From assembly GCA_023666425.1 (NCBI GenBank), contig JAMPCA010000001.1:369764-433763 (forward strand): a DNA stretch of 64,000 bases, written 5' to 3'. A model generated the notes under the pieces. It did not search any database. It saw nothing but the letters and a program-made list of their open reading frames with translations, and was not told the DNA's origin. Below, piece after piece: positions 26,356 to 35,555 of the stretch. The translations under genes and the position numbers were made by a program. Source of the stretch: Muribaculaceae bacterium. GTDB lineage: Bacteria > Bacillota > Clostridia > Lachnospirales > Lachnospiraceae. Within the stretch, counting starts at the first letter, position 1. Every line of letters begins with the position of its first letter.

Positions 26356-27241
26356 CAGACGGAGCCTCCTGCCGGAATACCAGCGGGGTGGCTCCGGTTT
26401 CGCGTTTAAAGAGATTGATGAAATGGTTGGTGTTCTCCATGCCCACCATCGCACCGATCTCGTGAACCGGAAGCTCCGTGGTGAGGAGAAGCCTTTTGGC
26501 CTCCCCGATTCTTCGTCTGTTCAGATATTTAAAGGGAGAGATCTTGTTATATTTTGAAAATTCTCTGCATAAGCGGTATTTGCTTATATCAAATTCCAAT
26601 TCCAGCTCTTCGAGCGAAAAATCCCTGGCATATTGCAGATCAAACAGCTCCTTCATCTGCCGGATATAGGCGGGAGCCTGCCCGCTTCTTCTGGTGGAGT
26701 CCATGGCGTAGAGGGCGAGCTCTGTCAGAATGTCCGTGAGCCACTTCGAACATTTGAGGACGTCCGCCTCGTCCGCCATCTTACAGTCCATCAGCTGGCG
26801 GATACGCTCCGGCACGCAGGAGACGCCGGAGCGGAGGAGGGAAGCGTCCGTGCACAGACGGATATGCTTCCGGTAAAGAGGAAGCGCCTCCCCCGCTATG
26901 CAGGCGTGGTAATAGCGGCAGTGGGAAGGCTCACAGTCCATGGCGGCCTCCGTAAAGAAAAATAAAAACTGTCCGGCTTCCGCAGATACGCTGCGCCCCT
27001 CTGTCGTCAGGCTCAGCCTTCCCTCGTATATATAGTAGAGATGGCTGCAGGGTTTTGCGTCAAAAACAAAGCGGCAGCCGGAGGCAAAGCTGTACTCGCC
27101 CTGCGCCAGCAGGTGAAGAAGCCCGTCGTTTTCTGTCTGCGGCATCGGAAAGCTTATCAGCCTGCGCAGATTTTCCTGAAAACTCTGTTCCCCGATCAGA
27201 CCTGAGGTTAAAGTTAATTGGTTAAAAAAACTGTCATTCAT
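26306..27241 (-). CDS. AraC-family transcriptional regulator
   Basis: 311 residues. An N-terminal cupin-like sensor (FASGCRFVFDAKPCSHLYYIYEG region) is followed by a C-terminal double helix-turn-helix domain (FSLEELELEFDISKYRLCREF, then LPVHEIGAMVGMENTNHFINLF). The ATG at 27241 is preceded by AGGGGGAATGTGCT; upstream in-frame codons lie in a promoter region and are not used. It is divergent from the solute-binding-protein gene and most likely activates the transport operon in response to a sugar. It converges on and overlaps the lacI gene by 50 bases. Confidence 0.88.
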   Translation of the reverse strand: MNDSFFNQLTLTSGLIGEQSFQENLRRLISFPMPQTENDGLLHLLAQGEYSFASGCRFVFDAKPCSHLYYIYEGRLSLTTEGRSVSAEAGQFLFFFTEAAMDCEPSHCRYYHACIAGEALPLYRKHIRLCTDASLLRSGVSCVPERIRQLMDCKMADEADVLKCSKWLTDILTELALYAMDSTRRSGQAPAYIRQMKELFDLQYARDFSLEELELEFDISKYRLCREFSKYNKISPFKYLNRRRIGEAKRLLLTTELPVHEIGAMVGMENTNHFINLFKRETGATPLVFRQEAPSVISGLHYPCTPDGRPQ

Positions 27242-27363
27242 AGCACATTCCCCCTTACGAATACTATAACGGAGAACTTCGTATTTTACAAGAGAAAGTT
27301 TAACTAAACAAAGGTTAAATATTAGATTAAATATAGAAATAAAACGAAATATCATATACATAT

Positions 27364-27477
27364 TGCACAAAAAATGGGGATAAAAAATGTGCACAATATG
27401 GAAAACGATGATTTGCACAATATTGTGTGATTAAAAACAATAATAAGTGATGATTAAATAAACAAAACATGTATACT
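27364..27477 (+). promoter_or_regulatory. Candidate AraC-type binding repeats and transport-operon promoter
   Basis: TGCACAA occurs at 27364, 27390 and 27414 in direct orientation, spaced 26 and 24 bases; the last lies within CACAATATTGTG. A -10-like TATACT is at 27472-27477, but the expected -35 position (27449-27454) reads GATGAT, so the promoter looks activator-dependent. A TTAGCTTAAA sequence follows the -10 at 27482. The arrangement fits activation by the divergent AraC-type protein, with a possible LacI-type site overlapping the start. Confidence 0.5.
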
Positions 27478-27526
27478 TAAATTAGCTTAAAAACAAAGCT
27501 ACATATTTTCATAGGAGGGAAAAAAC

Positions 27527-28960
27527 ATGAAACTGAAAAGAGTACTGGCAATGACAATGGCAGCGGTTATGACCGTATCGCTTGCAGCCTGCGGTGGCGA
27601 TGGAGACGCGTCAGGCACTGGCGGCGGGAATTCACAGGCCGCGGATGACGGGGGGGCAGATGCAGAGCAGCCCGGGGGAATCATCAGCTACACCGATTTA
27701 GACCTCGACAGTGACTGTAAGGACATCACAGCGACGGTGAGCTTCTTCAACAACCGTACCGACCTGGACGCAGATGATTATGCGGGAACCAACTGGAAAC
27801 AGTATGTGGAGGCGTTCAACGAGCTGTACCCGAATATCACCGTGGACATTCTGACCAGCACCGACTACGACGGCGACGCACAGACGCATCTGCAGTCCGG
27901 TGAGTATGAGTCTGTGATGTGCATTCCGACCATGGATAAGGCGGATATGGAGGCATATTTCTATGCATACGGCGACTACGATACGATTTCACAGACCATC
28001 AATTACGCGGACAACAACATGTACAACAACATGGTGTACGGCATTCCTTCTTCGGTAAATGCCAGCGGAATCGTCTACAACAAGAAGGTATTTGAGGGGG
28101 CAGGCATCACAGAGCTTCCGAAGACCCCGGACGCTTTCATCGACGCGATGAAGAAGATCAAAGAGACTTACGGCGACAGCGTAGATCCCTACTACACCAA
28201 TTACGCGGCAGGCTGGGCGCTCTCCGGGCAGTGGGACGGCTTCATCGGCATCCCGGCAACCGGAGACAACACCTACAAGAACCAGAAGCTGGCGCATACG
28301 CAGGATCCTTTCAAGGATTACGGCGACGACACCCATGCCTATGCATTATACAAGCTGCTCTATGACATGGTTGTCGAGGGTGTGACCGAGGACGACTACA
28401 CCACGACCGACTGGGAGGGCTGCAAGCCGAGAATGAACAACGGCGAGATCGGCGCGATGGTGCTCGGTTCATGGGCGCTTCCGCAGATGAAGACGGCCGG
28501 TGAGAATCCGGATGATGTGGGCTATATGCCTTTCCCAATCACGGTAGACGGAAAGCAGTACGCAGGTGCATCGGCGGACAGAGGTTATGGTATCAACGCA
28601 AACCTTGAGGGAGATGACCTTCAGGCGGCAATCATCTTCGTGAAGTGGCTGGTAGAGCGCTCCGGCTATGCGTACAATGAGTACTCCCTTCCGGTGGTAA
28701 AGGGCGGGGATACACAGCTCTCTTTCGACAACGTGGAGATGCTGGTTGACGAGCCGGCAATCGCAGGCGAGGAGGATCTTATGAACCTTCTGAATGCAGA
28801 TTCCGAGGTGAACATTGATCAGGACGACGGCTCCAGACTCCAGAGAGTCATCGAGCACGCAGCCAATGGCGACATGAGCTACGATGAGATCGTGGCGGAG
28901 TGGAATGAGGCGTGGACGGCAGCGCAGGAGGCCAACGGCGTAGAGGTGAGCTACGAATAA
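27527..28960 (+). CDS. ABC sugar-binding lipoprotein (mannooligosaccharide-type, family 1)
   Basis: 477-residue extracellular solute-binding protein. The lipoprotein signal MKLKRVLAMTMAAVMTVSLA ends in lipobox LAAC, followed by a Gly/Asp/Ser linker. The mature part has family 1 features: YVEAFNELYPNITVDILTS, then GIPSSVNASGIVYNKKVFEGA, later AMVLGSWALP. An AGGAGGGAAAAAA site precedes the ATG. It is followed by two matching permeases and mannoside enzymes, so manno- or galactoglucomannooligosaccharides are the likely ligands. No ATPase gene is in the operon; a shared MsmK-type ATPase elsewhere is usual. Confidence 0.9.
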   Translation: MKLKRVLAMTMAAVMTVSLAACGGDGDASGTGGGNSQAADDGGADAEQPGGIISYTDLDLDSDCKDITATVSFFNNRTDLDADDYAGTNWKQYVEAFNELYPNITVDILTSTDYDGDAQTHLQSGEYESVMCIPTMDKADMEAYFYAYGDYDTISQTINYADNNMYNNMVYGIPSSVNASGIVYNKKVFEGAGITELPKTPDAFIDAMKKIKETYGDSVDPYYTNYAAGWALSGQWDGFIGIPATGDNTYKNQKLAHTQDPFKDYGDDTHAYALYKLLYDMVVEGVTEDDYTTTDWEGCKPRMNNGEIGAMVLGSWALPQMKTAGENPDDVGYMPFPITVDGKQYAGASADRGYGINANLEGDDLQAAIIFVKWLVERSGYAYNEYSLPVVKGGDTQLSFDNVEMLVDEPAIAGEEDLMNLLNADSEVNIDQDDGSRLQRVIEHAANGDMSYDEIVAEWNEAWTAAQEANGVEVSYE

Positions 28961-28988
28961 GGCAAAAACCTTAGACAATTGTATTCCG

Positions 28989-29014
28989 ATTGAACCGGGG
29001 CTTCCCGGTTCAAT
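28989..29014 (+). other. Intercistronic hairpin between binding protein and permease
   Basis: A perfect 11-bp stem ATTGAACCGGG/CCCGGTTCAAT with loop GCTT and no T-run. Such hairpins after binding-protein genes commonly protect the upstream mRNA or partly stop transcription, giving more binding protein than permease. Confidence 0.7.
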
Positions 29015-29035
29015 CCATCGAAGGGAGGATGGTTT

Positions 29036-30064
29036 ATGGCAGCTACGACAGTTACCACAGCAGGGAAAAAGAAGCCGTTTCATCTGGGAAAATGGATTAA
29101 GAGCAGAAAGGGGCAGCAGACCTTAATCTGCATCGCCTTTGCGGTCATTCCCTTATTATTACTCTTTGTATTTACATACCTGCCGTTTGGCAAGATGATA
29201 CAGTTCAGTTTTTTGAAAATGAAATACACGACGCCGGTGGAGAAACGTCAGTTTGTCGGCTGGCAGAACTACCTGGATGTATTCCGGCGCGACGACTGTT
29301 TTGGGGCGTTAAAGCTCAGCCTCTACTACATCGTGGGAGCGCTGATCCAGCTCGTGATCGCACTGTTCCTTGCGACAATCCTAAGCTTTAAGGTAAAGGG
29401 CGGCAATCTTTTCAAGGGCTTTATGTTTTTCCCGTATCTGATCAGTGGTATCGCCATCGGCTTTATCTTCAAGTTCTTCTACACCAGGGGCTTTGTGCTG
29501 GATACGATTCTGCAGTGGTGCGGCTTTGGCGCAGACAGCCTTCCGTACTGGCTGAAGGATCAGAGCATAAATAACTGGTCACTGGTATTTACCTCCATCT
29601 GGCGGTACATGGGACAGATGATGGTGCTCTTTATCGGAGCGATCATGTCCGTGGATGCGGAGCTTTATGAGGCGGCCGATCTGGACGGCGCGAACAAATT
29701 CCAGCAGTTTCGGCACATTATTCTGCCGAGCATCAAGACCATCGTTACGTTGAATATTATTCTGGCGATTACGGGTTCCTTAAGTGCGTTTGAGCAGCCC
29801 TATGTCATCACCAGCGGCGCGAACGGAACCGGAACTTACTTCGTGATCATGGATCGTCTGGCGCACACCTCCCAGAAGATTGGTCTGGCCTGCGCGATGG
29901 CAGTCGTACTTCTTGTGATTATTCTTGTCTGTGCCGGTCTGCAGCAGCTGTTCTTTAAATATGTGTTCAGGGATGCGGATTCCGACGACGAGTCCTACAA
30001 GGCAAAGCGGGCGCGTCTTAAGATGGAAAAAGCACAGGCGAAAGCGATGAAGGGGGGACGCTGA
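29036..30064 (+). CDS. ABC sugar permease 1 (MalF-type)
   Basis: 342-residue membrane protein with six hydrophobic segments and an N-terminal cytosolic Lys-rich stretch. The inner-membrane coupling motif EAADLDGANKFQQFRHIILP is the EAA loop of carbohydrate permeases. The C-terminus is a basic tail (KRARLKMEKAQAKAMKG). GGGAGGATGGTTT precedes the start. It should pair with the next permease and the lipoprotein upstream to import oligosaccharides. Confidence 0.92.
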   Translation: MAATTVTTAGKKKPFHLGKWIKSRKGQQTLICIAFAVIPLLLLFVFTYLPFGKMIQFSFLKMKYTTPVEKRQFVGWQNYLDVFRRDDCFGALKLSLYYIVGALIQLVIALFLATILSFKVKGGNLFKGFMFFPYLISGIAIGFIFKFFYTRGFVLDTILQWCGFGADSLPYWLKDQSINNWSLVFTSIWRYMGQMMVLFIGAIMSVDAELYEAADLDGANKFQQFRHIILPSIKTIVTLNIILAITGSLSAFEQPYVITSGANGTGTYFVIMDRLAHTSQKIGLACAMAVVLLVIILVCAGLQQLFFKYVFRDADSDDESYKAKRARLKMEKAQAKAMKGGR

Positions 30065-30065
30065 T

Positions 30066-30929
30066 ATGGCAGGAACAAACACCTACGGTTCCAGAAAAAA
30101 AGTGAGCGCAATCGTACTGACGGTTGTAAAATATATCATTCTGGTTTTCTTTTCGCTGGTCGCGGTCGTACCGATCGTGTCCTGCGTGATCACCGCCTTT
30201 AAGACCGAGGCGGAGTACCAGAGCACAAATGTAATGACGCTGCCCGAAAGCTGGCTGAATTTTGACAACTTTGTCAAGGCATTCACCACGGCGAACATGG
30301 GCAGGGCGTTTATCAACTCTTTTGTCGTAATGATCTGCGTGCTGCTGGTGTCGGTTGTTGTGGGAACACAGCTCGCCTATGTGCTGGACCGCTTTAAGTT
30401 CCCGGGCAACGGCTTTATCCGAAGCCTTTTCCTGGTAGCCTCCCTGCTCCCGGCAGTTGCCATGCAGGTGACGGTGTACAACATTATGAGCGCGCTGGGT
30501 TTTGTCAACCATCTCTACGGCTACATCATTATGAGCTGTGGAACGGACGTAATTTCGATCTACATTTTTATCCAGTTTATGGAGAATATTTCCCCGTCCC
30601 TGGACGAGTCGGCGATCGTGGACGGCGCAAGCTACTGGACAATCTACTGGAAGATTATTCTTCCGCTGCTGAAACCGGCGATTGTTACCGCCTGCATCCT
30701 AAAGGGCGTGGGCATCTACAACGAGTACTACGCTGCACGTCTGTATCTGCAGACAAAGGAGCTGCGCACGGTGGCAGTGTCCCTGTACACCTTCGTGGGG
30801 CCGATGGGAAGCAAGTACAACCTGATCTGTGCGGGAGTGATCATCTCCCTGCTTCCGGCGCTGATTGTATTTATCTCGTGCCAGAAACAGATCTACAGCG
30901 GAATTACCGCAGGCGCGGTGAAAGGGTAG
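30066..30929 (+). CDS. ABC sugar permease 2 (MalG-type)
   Basis: 287-residue membrane protein of the MalG class. It has six predicted membrane segments and the EAA loop variant ESAIVDGASYWTIYWKIILP. Its C-terminus is short (YSGITAGAVKG), typical for this subunit. It starts 1 base after the first permease gene stop, indicating translational coupling, and is followed almost directly by the epimerase gene. Confidence 0.92.
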   Translation: MAGTNTYGSRKKVSAIVLTVVKYIILVFFSLVAVVPIVSCVITAFKTEAEYQSTNVMTLPESWLNFDNFVKAFTTANMGRAFINSFVVMICVLLVSVVVGTQLAYVLDRFKFPGNGFIRSLFLVASLLPAVAMQVTVYNIMSALGFVNHLYGYIIMSCGTDVISIYIFIQFMENISPSLDESAIVDGASYWTIYWKIILPLLKPAIVTACILKGVGIYNEYYAARLYLQTKELRTVAVSLYTFVGPMGSKYNLICAGVIISLLPALIVFISCQKQIYSGITAGAVKG

Positions 30930-30933
30930 CAGG

Positions 30934-32094
30934 ATGATGAAAGACGAGATTAGATCGCATCTGACCGACACGCTGATCCCCTTCTGGAAGGGCTTAAGGG
31001 ATGAGGAGAACGGCGGCTATTACGGCTATGTGGGCTATGACCTTGCCGTGGACAAACAGGCCGTCAAGGGCTGCATCTTAAACAGCCGCATCCTCTGGTT
31101 TTTCTCCAACGCCTACAGGGAGCTTAAGGAGACTGCCCTGCTGGAGGAGGCAGGGCACGCCTACGCATTTCTTAAGGATTTCTGCGTGGATAAAGAAAAC
31201 GGCGGCGTCTACTGGTCGATGACCTGTGACGGAAAACCGGAGGATACGACGAAGCACACATACAACCAGGCATTTTCCATCTATGCCCTCTCCTCATACT
31301 ACGACGCTTCAAAGGATCAGGAGGCGCTGGCGCTGGCGATGGAGCTCTTCTCACTGATCGAAGAAAAATGCACGGACGGGCAGGGCTATCTGGAGGCGTT
31401 TACGCGGGAATTTGCGCCGGAGTCCAACGAGAAGCTCTCGGAGAACGGCGTACTGGCGGAAAAGACAATGAACACGCTTTTGCATGTGTTCGAGGCGTAC
31501 ACCGAGCTTTACCGGGTCAGCCACAACGAAGCGGTGCGGGCGCGCCTCGTCTGGATGCTGGACGTGTTTGCAAAGAAAGTATATAACCCGAAACTTGAGC
31601 GGCTGGAAGTGTTTTTCGACAAAGACTACCACAGCCTGATCGACCTCCACTCCTACGGCCACGATATCGAGACGGCGTGGCTGATCGACAGAGGGCTTTC
31701 GGTGCTGGACGACGCGGACTGTACGAAAAAGCTCTCTCCTGTGACAAGAGCGCTGGCAAAGAGGATTTATGAGACCGCCTTCGACGGGCGTTCCCTCGCC
31801 AACGAGTGCGAGCGGGGCGTGGTCAATGAGCGCAGGATCTGGTGGGTGCAGGCGGAGGCCATCGTCGGATTTTTGAACGCTTATGAACACATGCCGGAGC
31901 ACAGGGAGTATCTGCAGGCGGCGGAGTCAGTCTGGCAGTTCACGAGGGATTACGTCATCGACAAACGCCCCGGGGGCGAGTGGTTCTGGTATGTGGATCA
32001 GGAGGGCGTTCCGGCGGCGGAGCCGATCGTGGGGCCGTGGAAATGTCCGTATCACAATGGGCGGATGTGTTTAGAAGTATTGAGGAGATTATGA
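30934..32094 (+). CDS. Cellobiose/mannobiose 2-epimerase (AGE family)
   Basis: 386 residues of the N-acylglucosamine/cellobiose 2-epimerase (alpha/alpha)6-barrel family. Catalytic-site His residues appear in [12 protein letters not shown] and in the C-terminal [14 protein letters not shown]; the N-terminal [17 protein letters not shown] is the family opening. In mannan loci it converts beta-1,4-mannobiose to mannosyl-glucose, the substrate of the GH130 enzyme encoded next. Two ATGs (30934, 30937) are both possible. Its stop overlaps the start of the GH130 gene (ATGATG). Confidence 0.92.
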   Translation: MMKDEIRSHLTDTLIPFWKGLRDEENGGYYGYVGYDLAVDKQAVKGCILNSRILWFFSNAYRELKETALLEEAGHAYAFLKDFCVDKENGGVYWSMTCDGKPEDTTKHTYNQAFSIYALSSYYDASKDQEALALAMELFSLIEEKCTDGQGYLEAFTREFAPESNEKLSENGVLAEKTMNTLLHVFEAYTELYRVSHNEAVRARLVWMLDVFAKKVYNPKLERLEVFFDKDYHSLIDLHSYGHDIETAWLIDRGLSVLDDADCTKKLSPVTRALAKRIYETAFDGRSLANECERGVVNERRIWWVQAEAIVGFLNAYEHMPEHREYLQAAESVWQFTRDYVIDKRPGGEWFWYVDQEGVPAAEPIVGPWKCPYHNGRMCLEVLRRL

Positions 32095-33266
32095 TGATGC
32101 ATGAAATGTATGATGTCGAGAGAGCGCGGCAGGAAAAGCTGCTCTCCCGGAAAAATGTAAAGACGGACTTTTATAACGGTATTTACGACCGCTACGAGTA
32201 TCCGGTGCTCACGCGGGAGATGATTCCGCTCACATGGCGTTACGACCTGAATCCGGAGACGAACCCCTTCTTTATGGAGCGTCTGGGAATCAACGCGGTG
32301 ATGAATGCCGGAGCCATCTATTTAAATGGAAAATATTATCTCATTGCCCGCATCGAGGGCAATGACCGCAAGTCCTTCTTCGGCGTGGCGGAGAGCGAAA
32401 ACGGGATTGACGGCTTCCGTTTCTGGGATTACCCGATTCTTCTTGAGGACGTGTGCCCGGAGGAGACGAATGTGTACGACATGCGCCTGACGCAGCATGA
32501 GGACGGCTGGATCTACGGCGTGTTCTGCTCCGAGAGCAAGGATACCACCGTAAATGATCTGTCGGCGGCGGTGGCGGCGGCCGGAATCGTCCGCACAAAG
32601 GATCTGAAAAACTGGGAGAGGCTAAAGAACCTGAAAACACTCCGCTCCCCCCAGCAGCGCAACGTGGTGCTGCACCCGGAATTCGTGGACGGGAAATATG
32701 CCTTTTACACAAGACCCATGGACGACTTTATTGAGACGGGCAGTGGCGGCGGTGTGGGCTTCGGCCTCTGTGAGGATATCACCCACGCGGTGATCGACGA
32801 GGAGAAGATGACGAGCCTGCGCAAATATCACACCATCACCGAGGCGAAAAACGGCGCGGGAGCGCCTCCGCTTAAGACGGACAGGGGCTGGATCCATATC
32901 GCCCACGGCGTGCGCAATACGGCGGCGGGACTCCGCTATGTCATCTACGCCTTTGCGACAGCTTTAGACGACCCTTCCCGGGTGATCGCGGAGCCATCGG
33001 GACTTCTGATCGGGCCAAGAGGCGCGGAGCGCGTCGGGGATGTCTCCAACGTGGTATTTACCAACGGCGCCATTGTCAATGAAAACAACGAGGTGTACAT
33101 CTACTATGCCTCCAGCGATACGAGAGTGCATGTAGCGGCGACCACGCTGGAGCGGCTTACGGATTTTGTGTTCAACACCCCGCAGGATCCGGGCAGGAGC
33201 GTGGAGTGCGTGGCACAGCGCTGCGAACTGATCAGGAAAAATCTGGAATATCTGGAAAATAAGTAA
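32094..33266 (+). CDS. GH130 subfamily 1 4-O-beta-D-mannosyl-D-glucose phosphorylase
   Basis: 390-residue five-bladed propeller phosphorylase releasing mannose-1-P and glucose from Man-beta-1,4-Glc. The proton-donor Asp is in [16 protein letters not shown], and the phosphate-contacting Arg/His residues lie in [15 protein letters not shown] and HIAHGVRNT. The adjacent epimerase gene supports subfamily 1. Four in-frame ATGs cluster at 32091-32108; 32094 or 32097 give the best spacing to AGGAG and overlap the epimerase stop. It acts in the cytosol after import. Confidence 0.92.
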   Translation: MMHEMYDVERARQEKLLSRKNVKTDFYNGIYDRYEYPVLTREMIPLTWRYDLNPETNPFFMERLGINAVMNAGAIYLNGKYYLIARIEGNDRKSFFGVAESENGIDGFRFWDYPILLEDVCPEETNVYDMRLTQHEDGWIYGVFCSESKDTTVNDLSAAVAAAGIVRTKDLKNWERLKNLKTLRSPQQRNVVLHPEFVDGKYAFYTRPMDDFIETGSGGGVGFGLCEDITHAVIDEEKMTSLRKYHTITEAKNGAGAPPLKTDRGWIHIAHGVRNTAAGLRYVIYAFATALDDPSRVIAEPSGLLIGPRGAERVGDVSNVVFTNGAIVNENNEVYIYYASSDTRVHVAATTLERLTDFVFNTPQDPGRSVECVAQRCELIRKNLEYLENK

Positions 33267-33283
33267 AGAATGGAGGTATTGCT

Positions 33284-34306
33284 ATGAGCAAGGTAAAAAT
33301 TATGACGCCGCCGGTGCCGAATGTGCCCTGGCAGGAACGGCCGGAGGGACTTACGGATGCGCCGGTCTGGAGATACAGCGAAAATCCCATTATCGGCCGC
33401 AATCCGGTGAAGGGCGTCGCCCGCATATTTAACAGTGCGGTCATACCCTATGAGGGCGCCTTTATCGGCGTATTCCGGGGCGAGCAGACCAACGGCATTC
33501 CCTATATTTATTTAGGAAGAAGTGAGGACGCGATCCACTGGAATTTTGATGAGAACAAGATTCCCTTCACAGATGAGAACGGCGAGCCATTCATGCCGGT
33601 GTACGCTTACGACCCCCGCCTGGTAAAGGTGGAGGATACCTACTACATCATCTGGTGTCAGGATTTCTACGGCGCGGCCATCGGCATGGCAAAGACTACG
33701 GATTTCAAGACCTTTACAAGAATCGAGAATCCCTTTCTGCCATTCAACCGCAACGCGGTGCTTTTCCCGCGCAAGGTGCACGGCAACTTTATGATGCTCT
33801 CCCGCCCGTCCGACAGCGGCCATACGCCCTTCGGCGACATATTTATCAGCGAGAGCCCGGACATGGAGTTCTGGGGCAGGCACAGACATGTGATGGGCAA
33901 GGGCTCTGAGTGGTGGGAGTCGGTCAAGATTGGCGGCGGCGCCGCTCCGATCGAGACATCCGAGGGCTGGCTTTTGTTCTACCACGGAGTGACCGGCACC
34001 TGCAACGGCTATGTATATTCTATCGGGGGTGCGATCCTGGATATCGACGAGCCTTCAAAGGTAAAGTACCGCTGTCAGAATTTCCTGCTCACGCCCGAGG
34101 AGTGGTACGAGGAGCGTGGTTTTGTACCGAATGTGTGCTTCCCCTGCGCAACCATCTGCGACAGCGAAAGCGGTAAAATCGCCATTTACTACGGTGCGGC
34201 GGACAGCTATGTGGGGCTGGCATTCACCGAGATCGACGATATTGTGGACTACATCAAAGCAGGCAGCGCTGTAACCGCGCAGGATACAGAGCTGGGCAGG
34301 CGTTAA
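33284..34306 (+). CDS. GH130 subfamily 2 beta-1,4-mannooligosaccharide phosphorylase
   Basis: 340-residue GH130 paralogue. The proton-donor Asp is in YAYDPRLVKVEDTYY; other family features are RNAVLFPRKVHGNFMMLSRP and LLFYHGVTGTCNG. It is shorter than the subfamily 1 protein and lacks its N-terminal extension. It should phosphorolyse mannose from the non-reducing end of mannooligosaccharides, yielding mannose-1-P. ATGGAGGTATTGCT precedes the start. A stem-loop follows in the gap to the esterase gene. Confidence 0.9.
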   Translation: MSKVKIMTPPVPNVPWQERPEGLTDAPVWRYSENPIIGRNPVKGVARIFNSAVIPYEGAFIGVFRGEQTNGIPYIYLGRSEDAIHWNFDENKIPFTDENGEPFMPVYAYDPRLVKVEDTYYIIWCQDFYGAAIGMAKTTDFKTFTRIENPFLPFNRNAVLFPRKVHGNFMMLSRPSDSGHTPFGDIFISESPDMEFWGRHRHVMGKGSEWWESVKIGGGAAPIETSEGWLLFYHGVTGTCNGYVYSIGGAILDIDEPSKVKYRCQNFLLTPEEWYEERGFVPNVCFPCATICDSESGKIAIYYGAADSYVGLAFTEIDDIVDYIKAGSAVTAQDTELGRR

Positions 34307-34348
34307 TCGAAGGTCTGCAAAGGCAGACAGAATAGTTTCTTTTTCATA

Positions 34349-34372
34349 AACCCCGGACTTAGTTCCGGGGTT
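34349..34372 (+). other. Intercistronic hairpin between GH130 and esterase genes
   Basis: A perfect 9-bp stem AACCCCGGA/TCCGGGGTT with loop CTTAGT is followed by CCTCCC rather than a T-run. It is probably an mRNA-stabilising or partial-termination element rather than a full terminator. Confidence 0.6.
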
Positions 34373-34402
34373 CCTCCCTATCATGGGGGAAAGGAGCAGA
34401 GT

Positions 34403-35539
34403 ATGGAAGAAAATATAAGCCTCCCTCTGGAGGCGCTGGAGCGGGGCATGAGCAACCGGGGAGACTGGAGCCGGATACAGTCTGTGATGCGAAGGGCAAA
34501 GGAGGGGGAGGCGTTAGTGATCGGTTTTATCGGCGGCTCCATCACGCAGGGAAGTCTCGCCAGTGAGCCGGGGCTTTGTTATGCGGCGAGAGTGTTTCAG
34601 TGGTGGGCGCAGACCTTTCCAAAAAGCAGCTTCACTTATGTCAACGCGGGAATCGGCGGCACGACCTCGCAGTTTGGCGCAGCGAGGGTGAAAGAGGATC
34701 TCCTGCGCCACAGGCCGGATTTTGTGATTGTGGAATTCTCCGTCAATGATGAGAGTACGGAGCATTTCAAAGAGACTTACGAGGGGCTGGTCAGGCAGAT
34801 TTACGGTGCGGAAAATAAGCCCGCGCTGCTCCTTGTACATAACATGTACTACGACAGCGGAAAGACCGCCCAGCTTGTGCACGGGCAGATTGGCAGGCAC
34901 TATGACGTGCCCTGCGTGAGTATGCCTTACAGTATATATCCCGAGGTGCTTTCCGGCAGAATCCTGCCCCGGGAACTGACGGAGGACAATCTGCATCCGA
35001 ACGACCGGGGGCACGGGCTTATTGCCTCGGTGATCTGCCATGCCCTGGAGCAAATTCGCGCGGATACAGCCGGGCAGAGGGAGGACACAAAGGAGCCGGA
35101 GTCTGCGGCGCTGCCGGAAGCGCTCACAGAGAACCGCTATCAGAATACCGTGCGCTTCCGGAATGCGGACGCCGAACCGGAGCTTCGCGGGTTTGTGGCG
35201 GATCTGAGGGAGCAGAACGGAATCACGGATGTGTTTAAGCGCGGCTGGACGGCGGGGGAGGAGGGAGCCTCCTTTGCGCTGAAGCTTTGCGGTCGCTGTA
35301 TCGCGGTTCAGTACAGAAAAAGTCCCGCGTGCCATGCGCCGGCGGCGCTGGTGGAGGTGGACGGGCGCAGCGTGTGCGTGCTGGATGGGAATTTTCCGGG
35401 AGGCTGGGGCGACAGCCTGGAGCTTGAGACTGTGTACGAGTCTATGGAGGCCGCGGAGCACACGGTCACTGTGACCATAGAGAGCGGGGAGGCGGTCACA
35501 AAAGATTTTTACCTCGCATCGGTGCAGGCGGCATTATAA
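34403..35539 (+). CDS. SGNH acetylesterase, CE17-like, with C-terminal beta domain
   Basis: 378 residues. The SGNH blocks are visible: catalytic Ser in GFIGGSITQGS, Gly in AGIGGTTSQFG, Asn in FSVND, and Asp-His in EDNLHPNDRGH. From about residue 240 a beta-rich domain follows (GFVADLREQNGITDVF onward), in the place where Roseburia CE17 has a CBM35-like module. Context with GH130 enzymes and a CE2 gene points to deacetylation of mannooligosaccharides. No signal peptide is present, so it acts after import. Assignment to CE17 rests on layout and context. Confidence 0.75.
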   Translation: MEENISLPLEALERGMSNRGDWSRIQSVMRRAKEGEALVIGFIGGSITQGSLASEPGLCYAARVFQWWAQTFPKSSFTYVNAGIGGTTSQFGAARVKEDLLRHRPDFVIVEFSVNDESTEHFKETYEGLVRQIYGAENKPALLLVHNMYYDSGKTAQLVHGQIGRHYDVPCVSMPYSIYPEVLSGRILPRELTEDNLHPNDRGHGLIASVICHALEQIRADTAGQREDTKEPESAALPEALTENRYQNTVRFRNADAEPELRGFVADLREQNGITDVFKRGWTAGEEGASFALKLCGRCIAVQYRKSPACHAPAALVEVDGRSVCVLDGNFPGGWGDSLELETVYESMEAAEHTVTVTIESGEAVTKDFYLASVQAAL

Positions 35540-35555
35540 GAAAGGAGTGTGGAGC

